Counted from the stretch's first letter, positions 1-11,881 are shown. The stretch is DNA of 64,000 nt from Craspedostauros australis (GCA_026770025.1 JAMXDE010000070.1:1-64000); one strand, 5' to 3'. Made by a program: numbers and translations. The notes: generated from the sequence alone by a model not told the origin.

Positions 1-3000
1 TGCAGCTGGATTCCCAACAGCAGTTCCGAATGCTCTTTCCGTCCCTCTCCGCGCCTTCACAGTTTCTACCATCGTAGATTTGATTTGTCTTTCCGAATCT
101 GTGTCTCCTGTGTTGTTGATTTCTTCCCTGAATAACCAGTTTGTGCGTTCGTCTCCATCACCTGCTTCTCTGTTGCTTGCCAGTCGGCTTGGGCGACGAC
201 TTACCTCCAAATGCCCTTTGCAATGTTTCCAACGAGTCATCACACTGTGCGATGATTCACCATGTCACGGTAGGTCTGCAGCACCGTTGCGTTCCTCCAG
301 GTCTTCTATTCCGTGTGAACATCGTCTGTGCAACAGTAGTGCTTAGCTTGTGCAGAAACAGAAGATGACTTCCAAATCCGACCACGCTTTGGCATTGGAA
401 GGGTGCGAATGGCGGCTGCACCTTGTGCTGCCTCAACATTCTTGATTAAATCGGAGCCGCCCTTGAATGAATTCCAACGAGCTACAACGATGGACCAGGT
501 GTGAACCTTGCTTTGGCACCGCATTGGTAGTTCCTGACATGCCTCCATATCATCATTGTGGAATACATCTCTTCTGTCATGCCGCAATGTGTCGCCCCCC
601 CGGTGACCCCTGTGGGGTTTCCGTTTCGATTCAGATACTTTCGCCGCGGGAAATCTTGCCTGACGCTGCCTCGCGGATGCGGCAGCGGAGTCCTCGATGC
701 AAACTCCAACTTCAGCTCATACCGATTTGGTGCACGATTCCATATGTTGAAGTAGATCAGGTTGGAATTGTGTGACATTGATCTTTATGGTGTGAGCGGT
801 TTGCTCACTGATGTAGGATGAGGCGGGATCGAGTGGATCATAGGAAAAAGCAAGAACAGTTTGAGTGAGCACCGCGTAATCGACTTTCCGAAATTCCCTG
901 GCAGAGCTCCATCCATTTCTCTTGAAGCTTACCAATTACATCTTTCACCTGTCACCCCACAGAACGAAGGCATGCTGAAGCAGTTGATCATCTCTGATTT
1001 CTTTTCGAACATGCCCTCCATTTTGTCGTCTTGAGATCCAGACACATGGCTCTTTCCCTCCGTCCCATGCTCCCCCCCGCCCAATCGGTCCTTCGCTGGT
1101 GACGTCTTTCGAGGGTCTTCTGTGTCTGTTCGTTGCCCGAGGCTTGATCTCACAACAAAGACTTCATCGTCGCTGTCGTCCTCTGGATCACCCGGAATGA
1201 TCGCAATGAAGTCGACTGAGGCAACGGCGTCTGGTGCATCATTGTTTCGCACCACCCCCACTTTGTAACGTCGCCTTCCCTTGCCTTCCCTCGCCCAGCC
1301 CACTCCAACACCAGTGGAGGGCCTGCGTCATGAGGGGCGCTCTTCGTTTTTTGTGTCCTAGCTTGGCGAGCTTTCTGGCCTGCCCGCGATAACCGACTTC
1401 ATGAACCAAACCGATTGTAACATGAGAGTTGTGCGGTCGTGGTCAACTTGTGCATCCACTCTGAAGTGGTGGCTTCCCCGCCTGGAAACTGGATGGATGG
1501 TCGGGCTCCTTTTCTATCTCCTTCATCCCAGGGCAACATCTCTCCACAACCTTCTCTGCGTGGCATTTTCGTCCACATTGGTGTTTGGGAGACGAGCCTT
1601 GAGGTCTTTCTTGAGGAGGTGCGCTGATGTCCACGATCAGCCGTCGAACGCTGTCGTCATCAGCGGGATGGTTCGGAGCATTTTGCATCGGTGGCTCTGC
1701 TGTCGCTGGCTGTGCTGCGGTAGAACATAACCTGAGTTCGATAACTCTTTGTTCAGGGAAGGCATCCTCTTCAGGCATCGTGCGCGAGAGAGGAGAGAAG
1801 TGGCATTTCAACATGACGGAATCGATGTGGTAGTTGTGAGTTTGGAGTATAAATCAAGTGCGCGCAATCTCGCCTTTTCTGCTTGCAACGCATTGTGGTA
1901 CTTCGCTTCCGACCAAGCACGTCATAGCCAATTAGCGGCCAATGCACTCTCCATGCAGGTTTTTGAATAGGGTGGCGTTGTCAGCATTGCAACCCTCTCC
2001 GCTTTCCAGCACATCTGTATCATGCTGTCGGTGGGGGCTTGTGAACGCAAAGCGGCGGTTGACGAACCATCAGATGGTCACCCTGGCCTACAGGTGATTC
2101 CATCCACAGGCAGATCCCACCACCATATCTATCTGCCCAACGCTGTTTGACATTCGTGGATGCGGCAGCCAAAACACCGTTTGTGCAAGGGGAAAGTTTG
2201 GGATATGGCAGCTCTGACTCCCGACGATCGTGTTGGATTGACAGTGCAATGTTTGGAAGACGTGGTTGGTAGTGTGGGGATCTTTTGATTGTTCCCATGC
2301 TTGTTCTCCCATGTCTTGGTACTTTTGTTTGGTCCGTGGCATTGCTGAGGGTGAGGTCCCACTCGAAGCCCAATCATCTTGTGACGGAGTGCAAGTACAG
2401 TTGGTTCGTTGAGTCGGTATCCCATAGCATGTCAATTGTCGTTTTGCCGTATGGCTGTTGGTGACAGCGCTAGTGCACCATCCTTGGCCCTTCCTCCAAT
2501 ATTCATCTGGAGTGTACCCTTGCCAATGATGGGCCGAAGGTGAATGGTAAGGTATCCGCTCGCAATGTGTTTACCCTCCAGATTGGCCCCCGCTGGTAGT
2601 GAGGAAGGCGGTAGTGCGTGGCAGTTGTAAGTCCTCGACTGTCATGAGGGTTAAGATTTCGAAAAGAACCATCTGGCTCTTTTAGTTTGGTGAACAACCG
2701 ATAGGTGGTCGTCATTCGCACCCATCTCGCAAGCGGCCAACCCCCATACAATTCCAACGTCAGACTGGACAAGATGTTCAGGGTTATCTAAGGAACGCCA
2801 GAAGACGGAAACAAGACAGAGACCTGGGGTGAGGAATTGAAACAGACATGGAGAGGCCACCCCTCTTGCAACAAACACACAATGCTGTTTGTCACTCCCA
2901 TTACGATTTTCATGAGTATTTCGCATGCCAAGCAGATAGCTGCTCTCCGCACGGCTGCTGCAATGGACTCTTGTTCATCATCCAATGTGACGATCCGATT

Positions 3001-4123
3001 CGGGCAACGTGACGACAGACAAAGAATCTCAGCGTCCAAGTTGAAAGCACTTTCCAATTCGGCCCACACAAAAGCGATGACCATTCCGGATAGACAGGTT
3101 GCCATTGCGTCTATTTCGGTCCAGAGATTGACGTAGTGCTGTCGGTGGAAAGCTGGAAAGCGTTGGCAGCGTTGCATACTCTACACAATACATCTAGTGC
3201 CGACGCACGGTGCGCCTTCCCATCTGTGTTTGATGGCAACGAGAACTCCATGTACTCAGGATATGAGAAACCCACCCGCTTGGGGCCAAATGCACGGATG
3301 AAAATGGAGATGTGGGGCCCAGCACATCGTGGATCAGTCATGGGGTGTTTGGCACGTCTGGTGGAGACCCAGGAGACTCTTGGGGAAGCGCGCTGCAAAC
3401 AGCTGTTTCGCAGTGAACGAATCTCTTCCTTTGCATGTACAAAAGCAAGCTTGGTGCGCTTTTCTCAAAAGTTACTTTTGGTTTTGCATGCTTTAGCTAG
3501 AGCACCTTCCACTCCACAGAGATCTCCCTACTCCCCTTCTTCGGAGGGAGGACGATGCGATGGCTGTAGCCAGGAAGTGAGCACGGTTGGACTCCAAAAT
3601 CGCCAACAGGATCTGGAGGCACCACTGTAGGCACCGCACCCTCGTCATCCTGTTTGACACAGATGCCATCTCCTTCTTCTTCATGGGTGTGTTTGCCTGC
3701 ATCACCCATTCCTCATCCAAAACTTGTCCAAAGGGATGAAGCTGCTGGGATGGAGAGACATTGCCATGGCCGGTTTTGTTTGCAAGTGGAGTGGAAGCTG
3801 TGGGCAAGTTGTCATTGGCATTGGAGCATCAGGCGGAAGAGAAGATGCCATGATGAAGTTGACGTATCGAAGAAGCAAGCTGGAAGAAGAAGGCAGTATG
3901 GGGGATGCTGCGAATGATAAGTCAAGGAGGGTGCGAGGTTGATGATGGGATGAAATGAACCACAGAGCAGCAAGGAGGTTGGAGAGGGAGGGTTGTTGCC
4001 ATCTGCGGAGGAAAGCGAAGAAACAATGACGATGAAGAAAATCTTGGAGAGGAGGAGATGTCAGAACGAAGAGCTGGCAGAGTTTCTTTTAGTCAAAGTA
4101 TTCGACCGCAAAATCCTATCGTG
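1..4123. other. gene-poor stretch with decayed coding
   Basis: No intact gene is recognisable. Several short minus-strand reading frames read like protein but are broken by stops and frame changes, especially between about 2000 and 3400. For example, the minus strand from 2772 gives a fragment with FRNLNPHDSRG and TATHYRLPHYQRG, and a neighbouring frame continues around 2640-2470 with GKHIASGYLTIHLRP and LQMNIGGRAKDGALALSP. A frame at 2788-3177 holds LDDEQESIAAAVRRAAICLA. I do not recognise the family. A decayed transposable element or host pseudogene is the likeliest explanation. Confidence 0.3.
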
Positions 4124-4251
4124 GAGATTTATCACGTGGAACTGAAAATTGTCTCCTCAGACCGGATTTTGGCGAACCTCCGGGTAACTTTGTCTCCTGA
4201 GCCCAAATGGCAATTTTTGGTCTCCCAGACAGAATCTGTCCTCATGGATAT
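4124..4251 (+). repeat. dispersed repeat, copy 1
   Basis: About 128 bp that recurs almost unchanged at 46034-46163 in the same orientation. Shared landmarks are TTATCACGTGGAACTG near the start, then CTCCTCAGACCGG, ACCTCCGGGTAACTTTG and CAGACAGAATCT. Copies differ by a few substitutions and two small indels. Sequence on either side is unrelated. No terminal inverted repeats or coding capacity are evident. It could be a short non-autonomous element or a fragment of a larger transposon. Confidence 0.85.
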
Positions 4252-4669
4252 CAGTCGCATGCAGTACTTCCTGAAGTAGCCGGTGTTTGGAACGCACTGC
4301 TGCCATTACTGCATGCGAAAGGGCTGTCCTATTTGCTGTCAAACCTACTCGTCCTTGATTCCATGAACAACGGTCGTCTTCTGATTGCGTAAGATCTATG
4401 TATTTACGAGTATGTATCCTCCTCTTTATGTAGTTAGCACTGAATTGAATGCTCAAGTCTGCTCGGCGCTTTTTGTGCTGAATTCGTCGCAACCATGGCA
4501 TCGAATAGCAGAAGTGCATTCCTGCATTGTGTGGCATGAGAGAGACAACCGAAGCGTTGTCGTTGTACCATGCTGTCTACTCTGAGTCCGTGCTGCGTCC
4601 CGTTGTCGTTCCTTGTCTAGTCTGTCTCTTTGTCATTGATGCTCCTCGTGTCTCGTTCTGAGGTCTTCT

Positions 4670-5511
4670 TCAGAGACACGACACTGTCTTGTTTGCTTGC
4701 ATCACCTCGACGACGAGGACACGCTGCTTATCTGTTGCAGGTCCTCGCGGTATATCTGCTCGGCCACTGCCGCATCGGCCTTCCCCGAATAACCTGGCGA
4801 ACTTGCGGGCATGCTGTGACATGTACACAGACTTCGCGCTGAGCATCCGTTGCTTCACGGCAGGGTCCACGTTCGGAGGGAAGTGAGACTGTGTTTCCAG
4901 CAGGTGCTTCACGAACCCTCCCCTGCTTTGGTACGTGGTGGGGAATATGAACGGCTCCAGTCACCTCACCGACGCCTTCGCAAGGATCGAAGCGATTGAT
5001 GTCAGCTCGCGGTCGAGATTCGTTCCGTTGCTCATGTCGTGGACCTTGTCGTACAGTGTGAGGTAGCTTGTGATGTAAGGCCTCCTTCTTTCGCAGTAGA
5101 ACTTGGCAGCCTTCATGGCGATGATGCATGTGCGTTCGATGTCCTTGTCCGACCACCATCTGGCAGACTTCTCAGACAACGACAAGCCCACCAGCATGGT
5201 GGTGATGTCCGGTGCTGTGTCAGCTGGTTGGCCTCCTTGGCATCCACCATGGCGTTGGTCCGAATAGCATCCCATCATTGCCTGGTTCTGATAGTGATAG
5301 CGATAATGTTGCTCCAGCTTGTACTTCTGCACCTGTCTTCGAGTCTGAAGACGACGACGATGACAGCGATGGGCCCGACCTCATCTGCAAAACGCACACC
5401 CTTCGTATCCCACCGTACATGATACTGTGAGAGGGTTCGATGGCGTTCGGCTTTTGCGGCAAGCAAAGGCGCGGCGCAACCACGCACTGTGGGTACCTCG
5501 GGCTGAGGCAA
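4670..5511 (-). pseudogene. broken copy of the VRF/RGLE protein family
   Basis: A degenerate paralogue of the intact gene at 6937-7938. Read on the minus strand it begins with an N-terminal block containing SQYHVRWDTKGVRFADEVGP (5511 downwards). It changes frame at least once, probably twice, in a Ser-rich linker around 5355-5225. It then carries the conserved core in one frame (5332-4670): ARWWSDKDIERT, CERRRP, TYQSRGGFVKHLLETQ and KSVYMSQHARKFARLFGEG. In that frame a TGA at 4961-4963 replaces the Gly of the RGLE motif (VR-stop-LEPF). A short intron could account for one frame change but not for the in-frame stop. Function of the family is unknown. Confidence 0.65.
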
Positions 5512-6936
5512 CTGATGGTTTCGATCATCGTCAACTTGATGGGCGCGAGCGCAGGCATCTGTTGTAATGAATGTATGAATGGTGCCGTACGGGATGGATC
5601 GATGCCAACGTCGGCGGTCTTCTGTTCTTGCTGCCCAACAATGTTTGTCGATGTCAACAGCGTTGTGGATGTGAGGAAACGTTGTTGATTGCAGAAAGCG
5701 TCAATTTGAAAAGTGATGTTTTACACGATGGCGCACTCGTCTTTCCTCCTGTTGATGTGGATGTGGATGTTGACGTTAATGGCGATGGTGGCAATGGTGT
5801 TGGTGTTGGTGTTGTTGACGGTGTGATGTTGTTGATGTTGCTGATGTTGCTGCTGATGATGTCTCTTGAGTTGTGTTGGAGGCAATTGAGGTTGGGCGGA
5901 GGAAGAGGTGGCATGGCACGTGTGTTTGTGTGTGTGACACGTAGAGCCGGTAGGATGGTGTGCGTGTGACAGAAAAGTGGGCGTGTGCGTTGCTGTGGTC
6001 TTCCTTTTCCGCGATCAGTCTTGCGGAAAGATGATCGCCAACAGGTTCGTCCGGCGCGCTGCTGTTCGGGTTGCAATTGATAGAGGCTTTGGAAGTACTA
6101 TTGATAGAAGACTAATTCGATTACAATCATCAATCTTGCTTCGTTTCACTATCTACGCTGCAGCGACTACTGAAGAACGTGGCCGCATTTTGACACGCAA
6201 CCAAAACACATTGATGATGACGTGCAACCAGGCCAAGATTCTCATAGTTGTGCTTGCGCCACGGTTGCGCTCCGACGGGTAGCTCTTGCTGGGTGCCCCA
6301 TACTTAGATCCATGTACTCCTGCCCAGGCCAGCATCGTCATGATACGAGTAGAGAGTGTGTGGCACTCCACTCCGAGTTGCTGCAGTCTATTCTATCGAG
6401 ATATATTATTCTACCTGTTTGCGGTATGATTCGGGATGACGGCTCAGCGCTCCATGCAGAGGCGGGCGCCACGGAGTAGAGCCCAGGCGTGTGAAGAGTT
6501 GAATAGAAGAGAGCGAACTTGCACTGATATTGCGATGGTATAGCTGTCCAGGTCCCAGCGAGTCTTTCGTGGGCAGAAGCCATGCGCCTCTCCCAGCATG
6601 AATGACGAGTGTATCGTACCCCTCTCCGCGTTGAAAGATTACAAGAGATCGGAGAGTTGAGCGGAGTGCATGGTACGACCATGCCCCCAATCGTAGCCTC
6701 GAACCCCGATCGTCATCCATTCATCCAGTCTGCTAGTGCTGCTGCTTGTGTGATAGATGGACTTGTGAAATGTATGCTATGCGTTATTGTCGTACTTTCT
6801 GTAGTTGCTGTGTCTGTGGTTGGGATTGGAGATGTGCTCTACATGGTTGTACTGTGTATTGATTTCAAAATTGGATGCAGATTCGCGTGAAAAAAATGAG
6901 GCACGCACCGGGATCGATGCGATGCGATGCGCCGTT
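5512..6936. other. spacer between the two VRF/RGLE copies
   Basis: No gene seen. The stretch 5749-5865 is a low-complexity run of GTTGAT, GATGTG and GCTGATGTT units. On the minus strand it lies upstream of the broken copy, in the same relative place as the CAT/CAG-type run upstream of the intact copy. The rest shows only short chance frames. Confidence 0.6.
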
Positions 6937-7938
6937 CTATGGGGGCACGGCTAACGACAGGAGCCCTTGTTGAATTCGTCCTGGATGTGCTCGAGAACCT
7001 CCCTCCCGCTCATCCTGCTTGGCGAGGAACCGTGCCAGAGCCCTGGACGGTTTGCTGAGCTGGGCGGACTTGATGGCCAGGAGCTTCGCACGCGCATCCG
7101 AATCGAGGCTCCGAGGCAGCTTGGATTGAATCTCGAGGATGCTCTTGATCATGCCGCCCTTGTACCGCGACAGCACGTCGTGCATGTACCGCTCAAGACC
7201 GCGGTTGTCTCTGTGCTTGTTCAGATCTGCGAATGCAAATTCCCTCAGCTTCTTGGGACATGTGGCGCAGATGGAGAACAGTTTGACGAATTCGTCTGTG
7301 CCGTCGTCGTGTCTGTTGCGACGCTCGCACACGATGCGCTTGGTTCGCTCGAAGTTCCGCTCATGCTCTTCCTTCGTCCACCACCCGTTTCGTCGATCTT
7401 CCTCCGTCAACACCAGCGTGTGGTTGGTCGCGGAACCTGTGCATGCGTTGTCCACGCTGTTACTGCTGCTATTGTTGCTGTTGTAGTGGCGTTTTGCGCT
7501 GGCATGGGTCCAATCACGATCCGGCGCACTGCTGCCATCCTTCCCACCACCACCATCATCATTTCGATCGTATCCTCCGCGATGAGTGTGACCTGGCTTC
7601 CTGTGCGCATCATGCATGCGGTGTGGATGCTCGTCTCCGTCTGCTTCTCCCAGCGCAAATCGGACTGTTCTCGTCAGCTTCTGGCATCTGCTCGGGCAGA
7701 TCGACGAAACAGTGGAGGAGAAGGAGGAGAAGTACGTGCTCTTGGTCGCAATGGACGCCGAGCCATCATCGTCGAGGTAAGATCTCGAATTGATGCTGAG
7801 GCTGCGCTTGTCCTTCGTTGATATGCACAGCTCTTCCTTGACACTTGTCGGAGATGCGGAATCGTAGTCAGAGGCATCAGTGTCGCATTCACCAATGGAA
7901 GTGATTGGGTGCTGGTTGGCTACGCTTGTGTTCATCAT
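6937..7938 (-). CDS. VRF/RGLE-family protein of unknown function
   Basis: Intact 333-residue protein. The N-terminal half is Ser/Asp/His-rich and of low complexity. It contains the family signature TRTVRFALGEAD at about residues 88-99, then a GWWTKEEHERNFERTKR block near 184-200, a CERRNR step, and the C-terminal core with RGLERYMHDVLSRYKGGM and SILEIQSKLPRS, ending in KSAQLSKPSRALARFLAKQDE. This order (VRF, W-T-x-E, RGLE, then an alternating helical tail) matches a large family I associate with diatom genomes, which has no assigned function. There is no signal peptide or membrane segment, so it is probably nuclear or cytosolic. The paralogue at 4670-5511 is broken, which suggests local duplication followed by loss of one copy. 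The start at 7938 gives the longest frame and is followed at once by a second Met. Confidence 0.75.
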   Translation of the reverse strand: MMNTSVANQHPITSIGECDTDASDYDSASPTSVKEELCISTKDKRSLSINSRSYLDDDGSASIATKSTYFSSFSSTVSSICPSRCQKLTRTVRFALGEADGDEHPHRMHDAHRKPGHTHRGGYDRNDDGGGGKDGSSAPDRDWTHASAKRHYNSNNSSSNSVDNACTGSATNHTLVLTEEDRRNGWWTKEEHERNFERTKRIVCERRNRHDDGTDEFVKLFSICATCPKKLREFAFADLNKHRDNRGLERYMHDVLSRYKGGMIKSILEIQSKLPRSLDSDARAKLLAIKSAQLSKPSRALARFLAKQDEREGGSRAHPGRIQQGLLSLAVPP

Positions 7939-7994
7939 TGTGTGCCGTCGTCGTCGTTGGTGTTCGTGGGGAGGTGTCGGCGATGGCCACTGAT

Positions 7995-8034
7995 GATGAT
8001 GCTGATGCTGCTGATGCTGCTGATGTTGCTTTCA
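7995..8034. repeat. CAG/CAT-type triplet run in the leader of the VRF/RGLE gene
   Basis: Plus-strand GATGATGATGCTGATGCTGC and related triplets, which read CAGCATCAGCAG on the sense strand of the gene that starts at 7938. It lies about 60-100 bases upstream of the start codon and so is probably 5' leader. Confidence 0.6.
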
Positions 8035-10743
8035 CTGCTTTTCGCTTCTGGTGCTTTCGCGAGTATCGCTCAAGAGAGTTGCAAATGCTTGCGGTTCACT
8101 TGGTCGCTTTCCCTGTCCTTGTGTCCAATGGCTTCTGGCTGTCTTGCGCAGGAGGAGCTGTTGCTGTATTGCTCGCTGATCCGGTTGAATTGAATTTGTG
8201 GTGAGTGCGCTGCTTTGTTTTGGTGCGGAACAGTTGAGCTGCTCGGATGTCTCACTGACTGCGCTTCCTGTCTTGATGGTTTGTGGCGCCAGGAACAGCG
8301 ACAGCGACAGCAACGATGAGTAGTAGTAGATCGCACAGCGGCAACCAAGGTGGTTGCGATGGCACGGTTGGCTTGAGTTGGTCCTGTTGATTGCAAGACA
8401 AGGAGGGCGTTTGGAATTGTGGCGGTTCGAGTTGGCTTCGTATGATGCCTCGTGCTGTTCTGTGTTGTGTTGCGCTCGTCGTGTTGGTTGTGCGTGGCCA
8501 TGGAATCCGCGTTGTTGTGCTTTGGGCGGCTCGGCGGTTCAGGACGCGTTCGGTCCGGAGGCGGTAACTTCACGCGGTTCTCGAGTGTCTTGACCTTTGT
8601 TTCTCTCTTGGCAAGCCCCCTCCACCAACTTCGCTGTCTGACGCTGTCTTGCGTTGCTCCTTGCTGACATTTGGATTGGAAGCTTGTGATAGATTAAAAA
8701 CAATTGCTCAGTCATGGTCGGGATGGATGGGTGGATGAATGGGAAGCGCGGAAGCATGAAGCTCACACCATAGGTACGTACTCGTGTGCACACCATCCTG
8801 CCGTCCCAATGCGCCCGTTCGCCTTTCTCCCTTGGGTTTTCTTTTTGTTGAGTTTTGTCTTGAACCTGGTCCTTGTGAAGCCAGCCCCGTCTTGAGGCCA
8901 TTCAATTTGTGATGCTGTTTCTGTCTCGTTTGTGACTCACATGTTCACGAGTGGTACTGGCGTTATTCCTTCGAGGGACCCGCGAACCGCGGAACAACAG
9001 TGCATGACTCCACTTCAATGATGCTTGAGTAGTTGTTGGTCACGAATTCTGCGATGTCGATGGTACGCACGACGCAACACCTTCCCCAAACAAAAAGACG
9101 GTACGAGTACGCACCGCGTGCGACGCAAGAGGACCGGCGTTTGGATGACGGAAGATGTGTCTCCTCTGCGTTGCCGACGCTCTTCTATCGCTCTCTACGG
9201 GATTGCTGAACCAGGGTTGTGAAAGACGCAGTTCGACAATCCTGCGCATGGCATGCCCCTGGGCGTCTGATGGCAGATACTGCCGTGTCATCCCGTGCCG
9301 TTCATGTTGGACTCTCAAACCGTCGCATGCAGGGACGTTGGTTGGATTGCATGAGGAGAAACAGAAAAGAGGAGGCAACACGGAGCCGTATTGGACGTGG
9401 CTTCGTGTTTCCCATACGAACGCGCGCTTTGTCTCTTTCTCTCCTGCTCGTTTCTTGGTGACACGCTGTCATGGCTTACCATACATGCCCGCTCGTACCT
9501 GACGTAGATACGCGTCGGAATGCTGCAGACAGCTGACAACAGCACAAGAGAGGGGCGATGCCACCCCGAAACGAGGGATCCTCCCTGCCGTGATGTCATG
9601 ACACTTGTTCAATCAGTCCGATCGCTGTTGAGATTCGCGCTGTTCACATCCATCCATCACATCGCAGTTCCATGCCTTCTGTGTCGTTGCGATTCATCGT
9701 TTCGGGCGCAGATAGCTCGAGCCACCCTTCGCAGCGAATGACAACAGAATCGTGTACCACTGTTCCTCGCACGCAAGAGAGCATCACGACGATGATGGAG
9801 GAAAGAGCGTCTTCGGGAGAAGGGAGGCCGAGACCCGCGATGACAGGAGCTTTCTTGCCTTTTGACTCCTCTCCGGAGACGCGAAACTGGATGATGTCCG
9901 TGTTGGCGGTTGACGCTGTGTGCGATGTGCTTCTGATGCTTGGCCGCGTCACAAATTCGTCGACATCGGGACTGCCTCTTCTGTTGTTCTTCCCAAACTC
10001 TGTGCGGATCACAGGGACGAAACCACACGCCATGAGCGAGCCAGCTCGTACTTGCGCGTGTAGTGTTGGCGGTTCGTTGGCATGGCGCAAAGGCCCCCCT
10101 TGGTCATCCACGATCATCGCGCAACAAGGGCGCAGGCGTGCCACAGAAACTCCCCTGCTCACGCGATAGAGCCATCAAGGCCTGTGCGATGGAGATTCGA
10201 CTAATTAGACGTGTTGTGCGCAGTTTGAAGCCGTGGAGGTCTTGTGTGCGGCTGTTGCTGCCTGCTAAACGTCTGACATGGCGCCATACTCGTATGTACG
10301 TATGTTCCATGGGCACGCTGCCAGATACTCCAAAAGACATGGGAACAGCAGTGATCGATGACGGGACTGTAGTGGCAACAGCAACAGCGTTGTGGAGCTA
10401 TGAGGTTTGGTCTCCGCGTGTTCGACACTGCTTGCGAACCAACGCCCTCCAGGGCACGTGACTTTCCATCCCACCTGTGTCGTACGATGCTATACCATGC
10501 TCTATGAGGAGTGTTCTTTGTTACGGATTGGTGACTCCTCTCGCACACCAATTGCCTCTTGACAATCTCAAAGTAAATCTCGTCAGGTAGGTGGCTGGAA
10601 CGGAGTGGACAACGGACTACCAAACACACGAATGACATGATCAATCCAATCCAAGTCAACTCAGCTCATCGCATGTCAGTCAATGCGACCCATGGCCGAC
10701 TCCACCGTGCGTGAGTCGCGGAGGGAGACCGCGCGCCGTTGGT
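8035..10743. other. long spacer, one weak reading frame
   Basis: No gene is recognised. The only frame of interest is on the minus strand at 9644-10162 (172 codons) with segments such as FVPVIRTEFGKNNRRGSPDV and APVIAGLGLPSPEDALSS. It has no known domain, and an overlapping plus-strand frame of similar length (9672-10169) weakens the case. It may be a small hypothetical gene or chance. Confidence 0.3.
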
Positions 10744-11880
10744 TTATACATCGTTCAACCCCAATTCCTCGAGCTTGGCTTGGATGGCACCAAGGGCCGC
10801 ATGCTGCAAATTGCCCGGAGGCAACGAGGCCGAGTAGTCCCGCTCGTGGATCCACATCTGGATGATCCACTTCTCATCCTCACCAACGATCACATCGCCC
10901 TTGTGCAGTGTGCGATCATCGGGCCGCCCATCTGCGAACGAGGGGAAGAAGAGCAAGGCGGATCCTTCCTTCGGCTGCATGGTCAACTCCGTTCCATCCG
11001 GGGACTTCAAATCACGGAACACCGTGCCACCACCGCCGCCCTCCATGTCATTGAGGTACACCAACAGCGTCGCCAAGCGCTGTCCGCCATTCGACAACTG
11101 CAGCCTCGGCACCTCGTCGTAATGCCACGAGAACTGCTGCCCTTGCTTGTACCGCACGATCTGCGGCTCCTCCATGACTTCGATGGGAATGTTGAGGAGC
11201 CCATTTGCTTTGGCCAGGAGTGCCGGGACCTGATCGTAGTTGCAAAACCACGACGTGGATGTGCGCGTCGACAAGGCGCCTTGGAAGGTGGCAGAACCCA
11301 CCTCGTACGCGCCGTCCGTGGAGCTCTTGATGTCGTTGCATTCTTGCGGCGTGAAGAAGTTGTCAATCTGAAGCACCGGCGGAGACCTGTGAAGCAAGTT
11401 CAATCGGCATGGCGAGCGTTGCGATGCACCCTTCTGCACGCCTTCCTCATCAAAGCATCGGTCCAGCTTCATGTCGATATGATCCTGCAGGCACAGTTGC
11501 ATGTCTGCGAGCTTGTACCCTGTCCCTTGTTCAACTGGCAGCAGCTCCGTTCCAGCCGGCATTGGCGGGAAGAGATCATCTTGCGTCATCTCCGGCAATC
11601 CCCATTTGTCCAGCTTCGGAGCATCGGATGCTTGCGCACCGACGGGTGCGATCGTCTCTTCTGCCTGGCTGGGCGCCGTCGCTGTGCCAAATCCCTTGCG
11701 GGGATTCTTCTTCTGCTTGCCCTTGGATTTGCTGCTGGACTTGCCGCCGCCGAAGCCACCTGCCGCGAAGGCGCATGGCGTTGATGCATTGCCCGTTCGC
11801 GCGCAGCACAACGCAACCGCAATCGCCAAGCCGAAATGGATGTGGCTGCACTGCCGCTGTCGTCGTTGTCTGAGTTGCAT
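10744..11880 (-). CDS. prolyl 4-hydroxylase alpha-subunit-like 2OG-Fe(II) dioxygenase
   Basis: Predicted 378-residue enzyme that hydroxylates proline residues using 2-oxoglutarate, O2 and Fe(II). The dioxygenase core spans about residues 170-348 and shows the complete active site: iron ligands H253 and D255 in SWHYDEV, distal iron ligand H326 in TLHKGD, and the 2-oxoglutarate-binding K337 in EKWIIQMWIHERDY. The family landmark LVYLNDMEGGGGGTVF is also present. A hydrophobic N-terminal leader (about 15-30) is followed by STPCAFAAGGFGGG, where the Ala-Phe step resembles the cleavage motif of diatom plastid precursors. A basic Lys/Ser stretch with KGFG follows, so the enzyme enters the secretory route and may go on to the plastid. 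Intronless. The ATG at 11878-11880 is preceded by CAA-rich and CCAT-repeat leader sequence. Confidence 0.92.
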   Translation of the reverse strand: MQLRQRRQRQCSHIHFGLAIAVALCCARTGNASTPCAFAAGGFGGGKSSSKSKGKQKKNPRKGFGTATAPSQAEETIAPVGAQASDAPKLDKWGLPEMTQDDLFPPMPAGTELLPVEQGTGYKLADMQLCLQDHIDMKLDRCFDEEGVQKGASQRSPCRLNLLHRSPPVLQIDNFFTPQECNDIKSSTDGAYEVGSATFQGALSTRTSTSWFCNYDQVPALLAKANGLLNIPIEVMEEPQIVRYKQGQQFSWHYDEVPRLQLSNGGQRLATLLVYLNDMEGGGGGTVFRDLKSPDGTELTMQPKEGSALLFFPSFADGRPDDRTLHKGDVIVGEDEKWIIQMWIHERDYSASLPPGNLQHAALGAIQAKLEELGLNDV

Positions 11881-11881
11881 G

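Noticed and set aside
4058-4279. Shared peptide YHVELKIVSSDRILANLRVT encoded here and at 45974-46165, as evidence of a conserved protein
   Set aside because: The similarity is explained by a DNA-level repeat. Flanking residues are unrelated and both frames end soon after the repeat.
10711-11784. 357-codon plus-strand frame
   Set aside because: Lies antisense to the prolyl 4-hydroxylase, which has full catalytic motifs. The plus frame has no domain.
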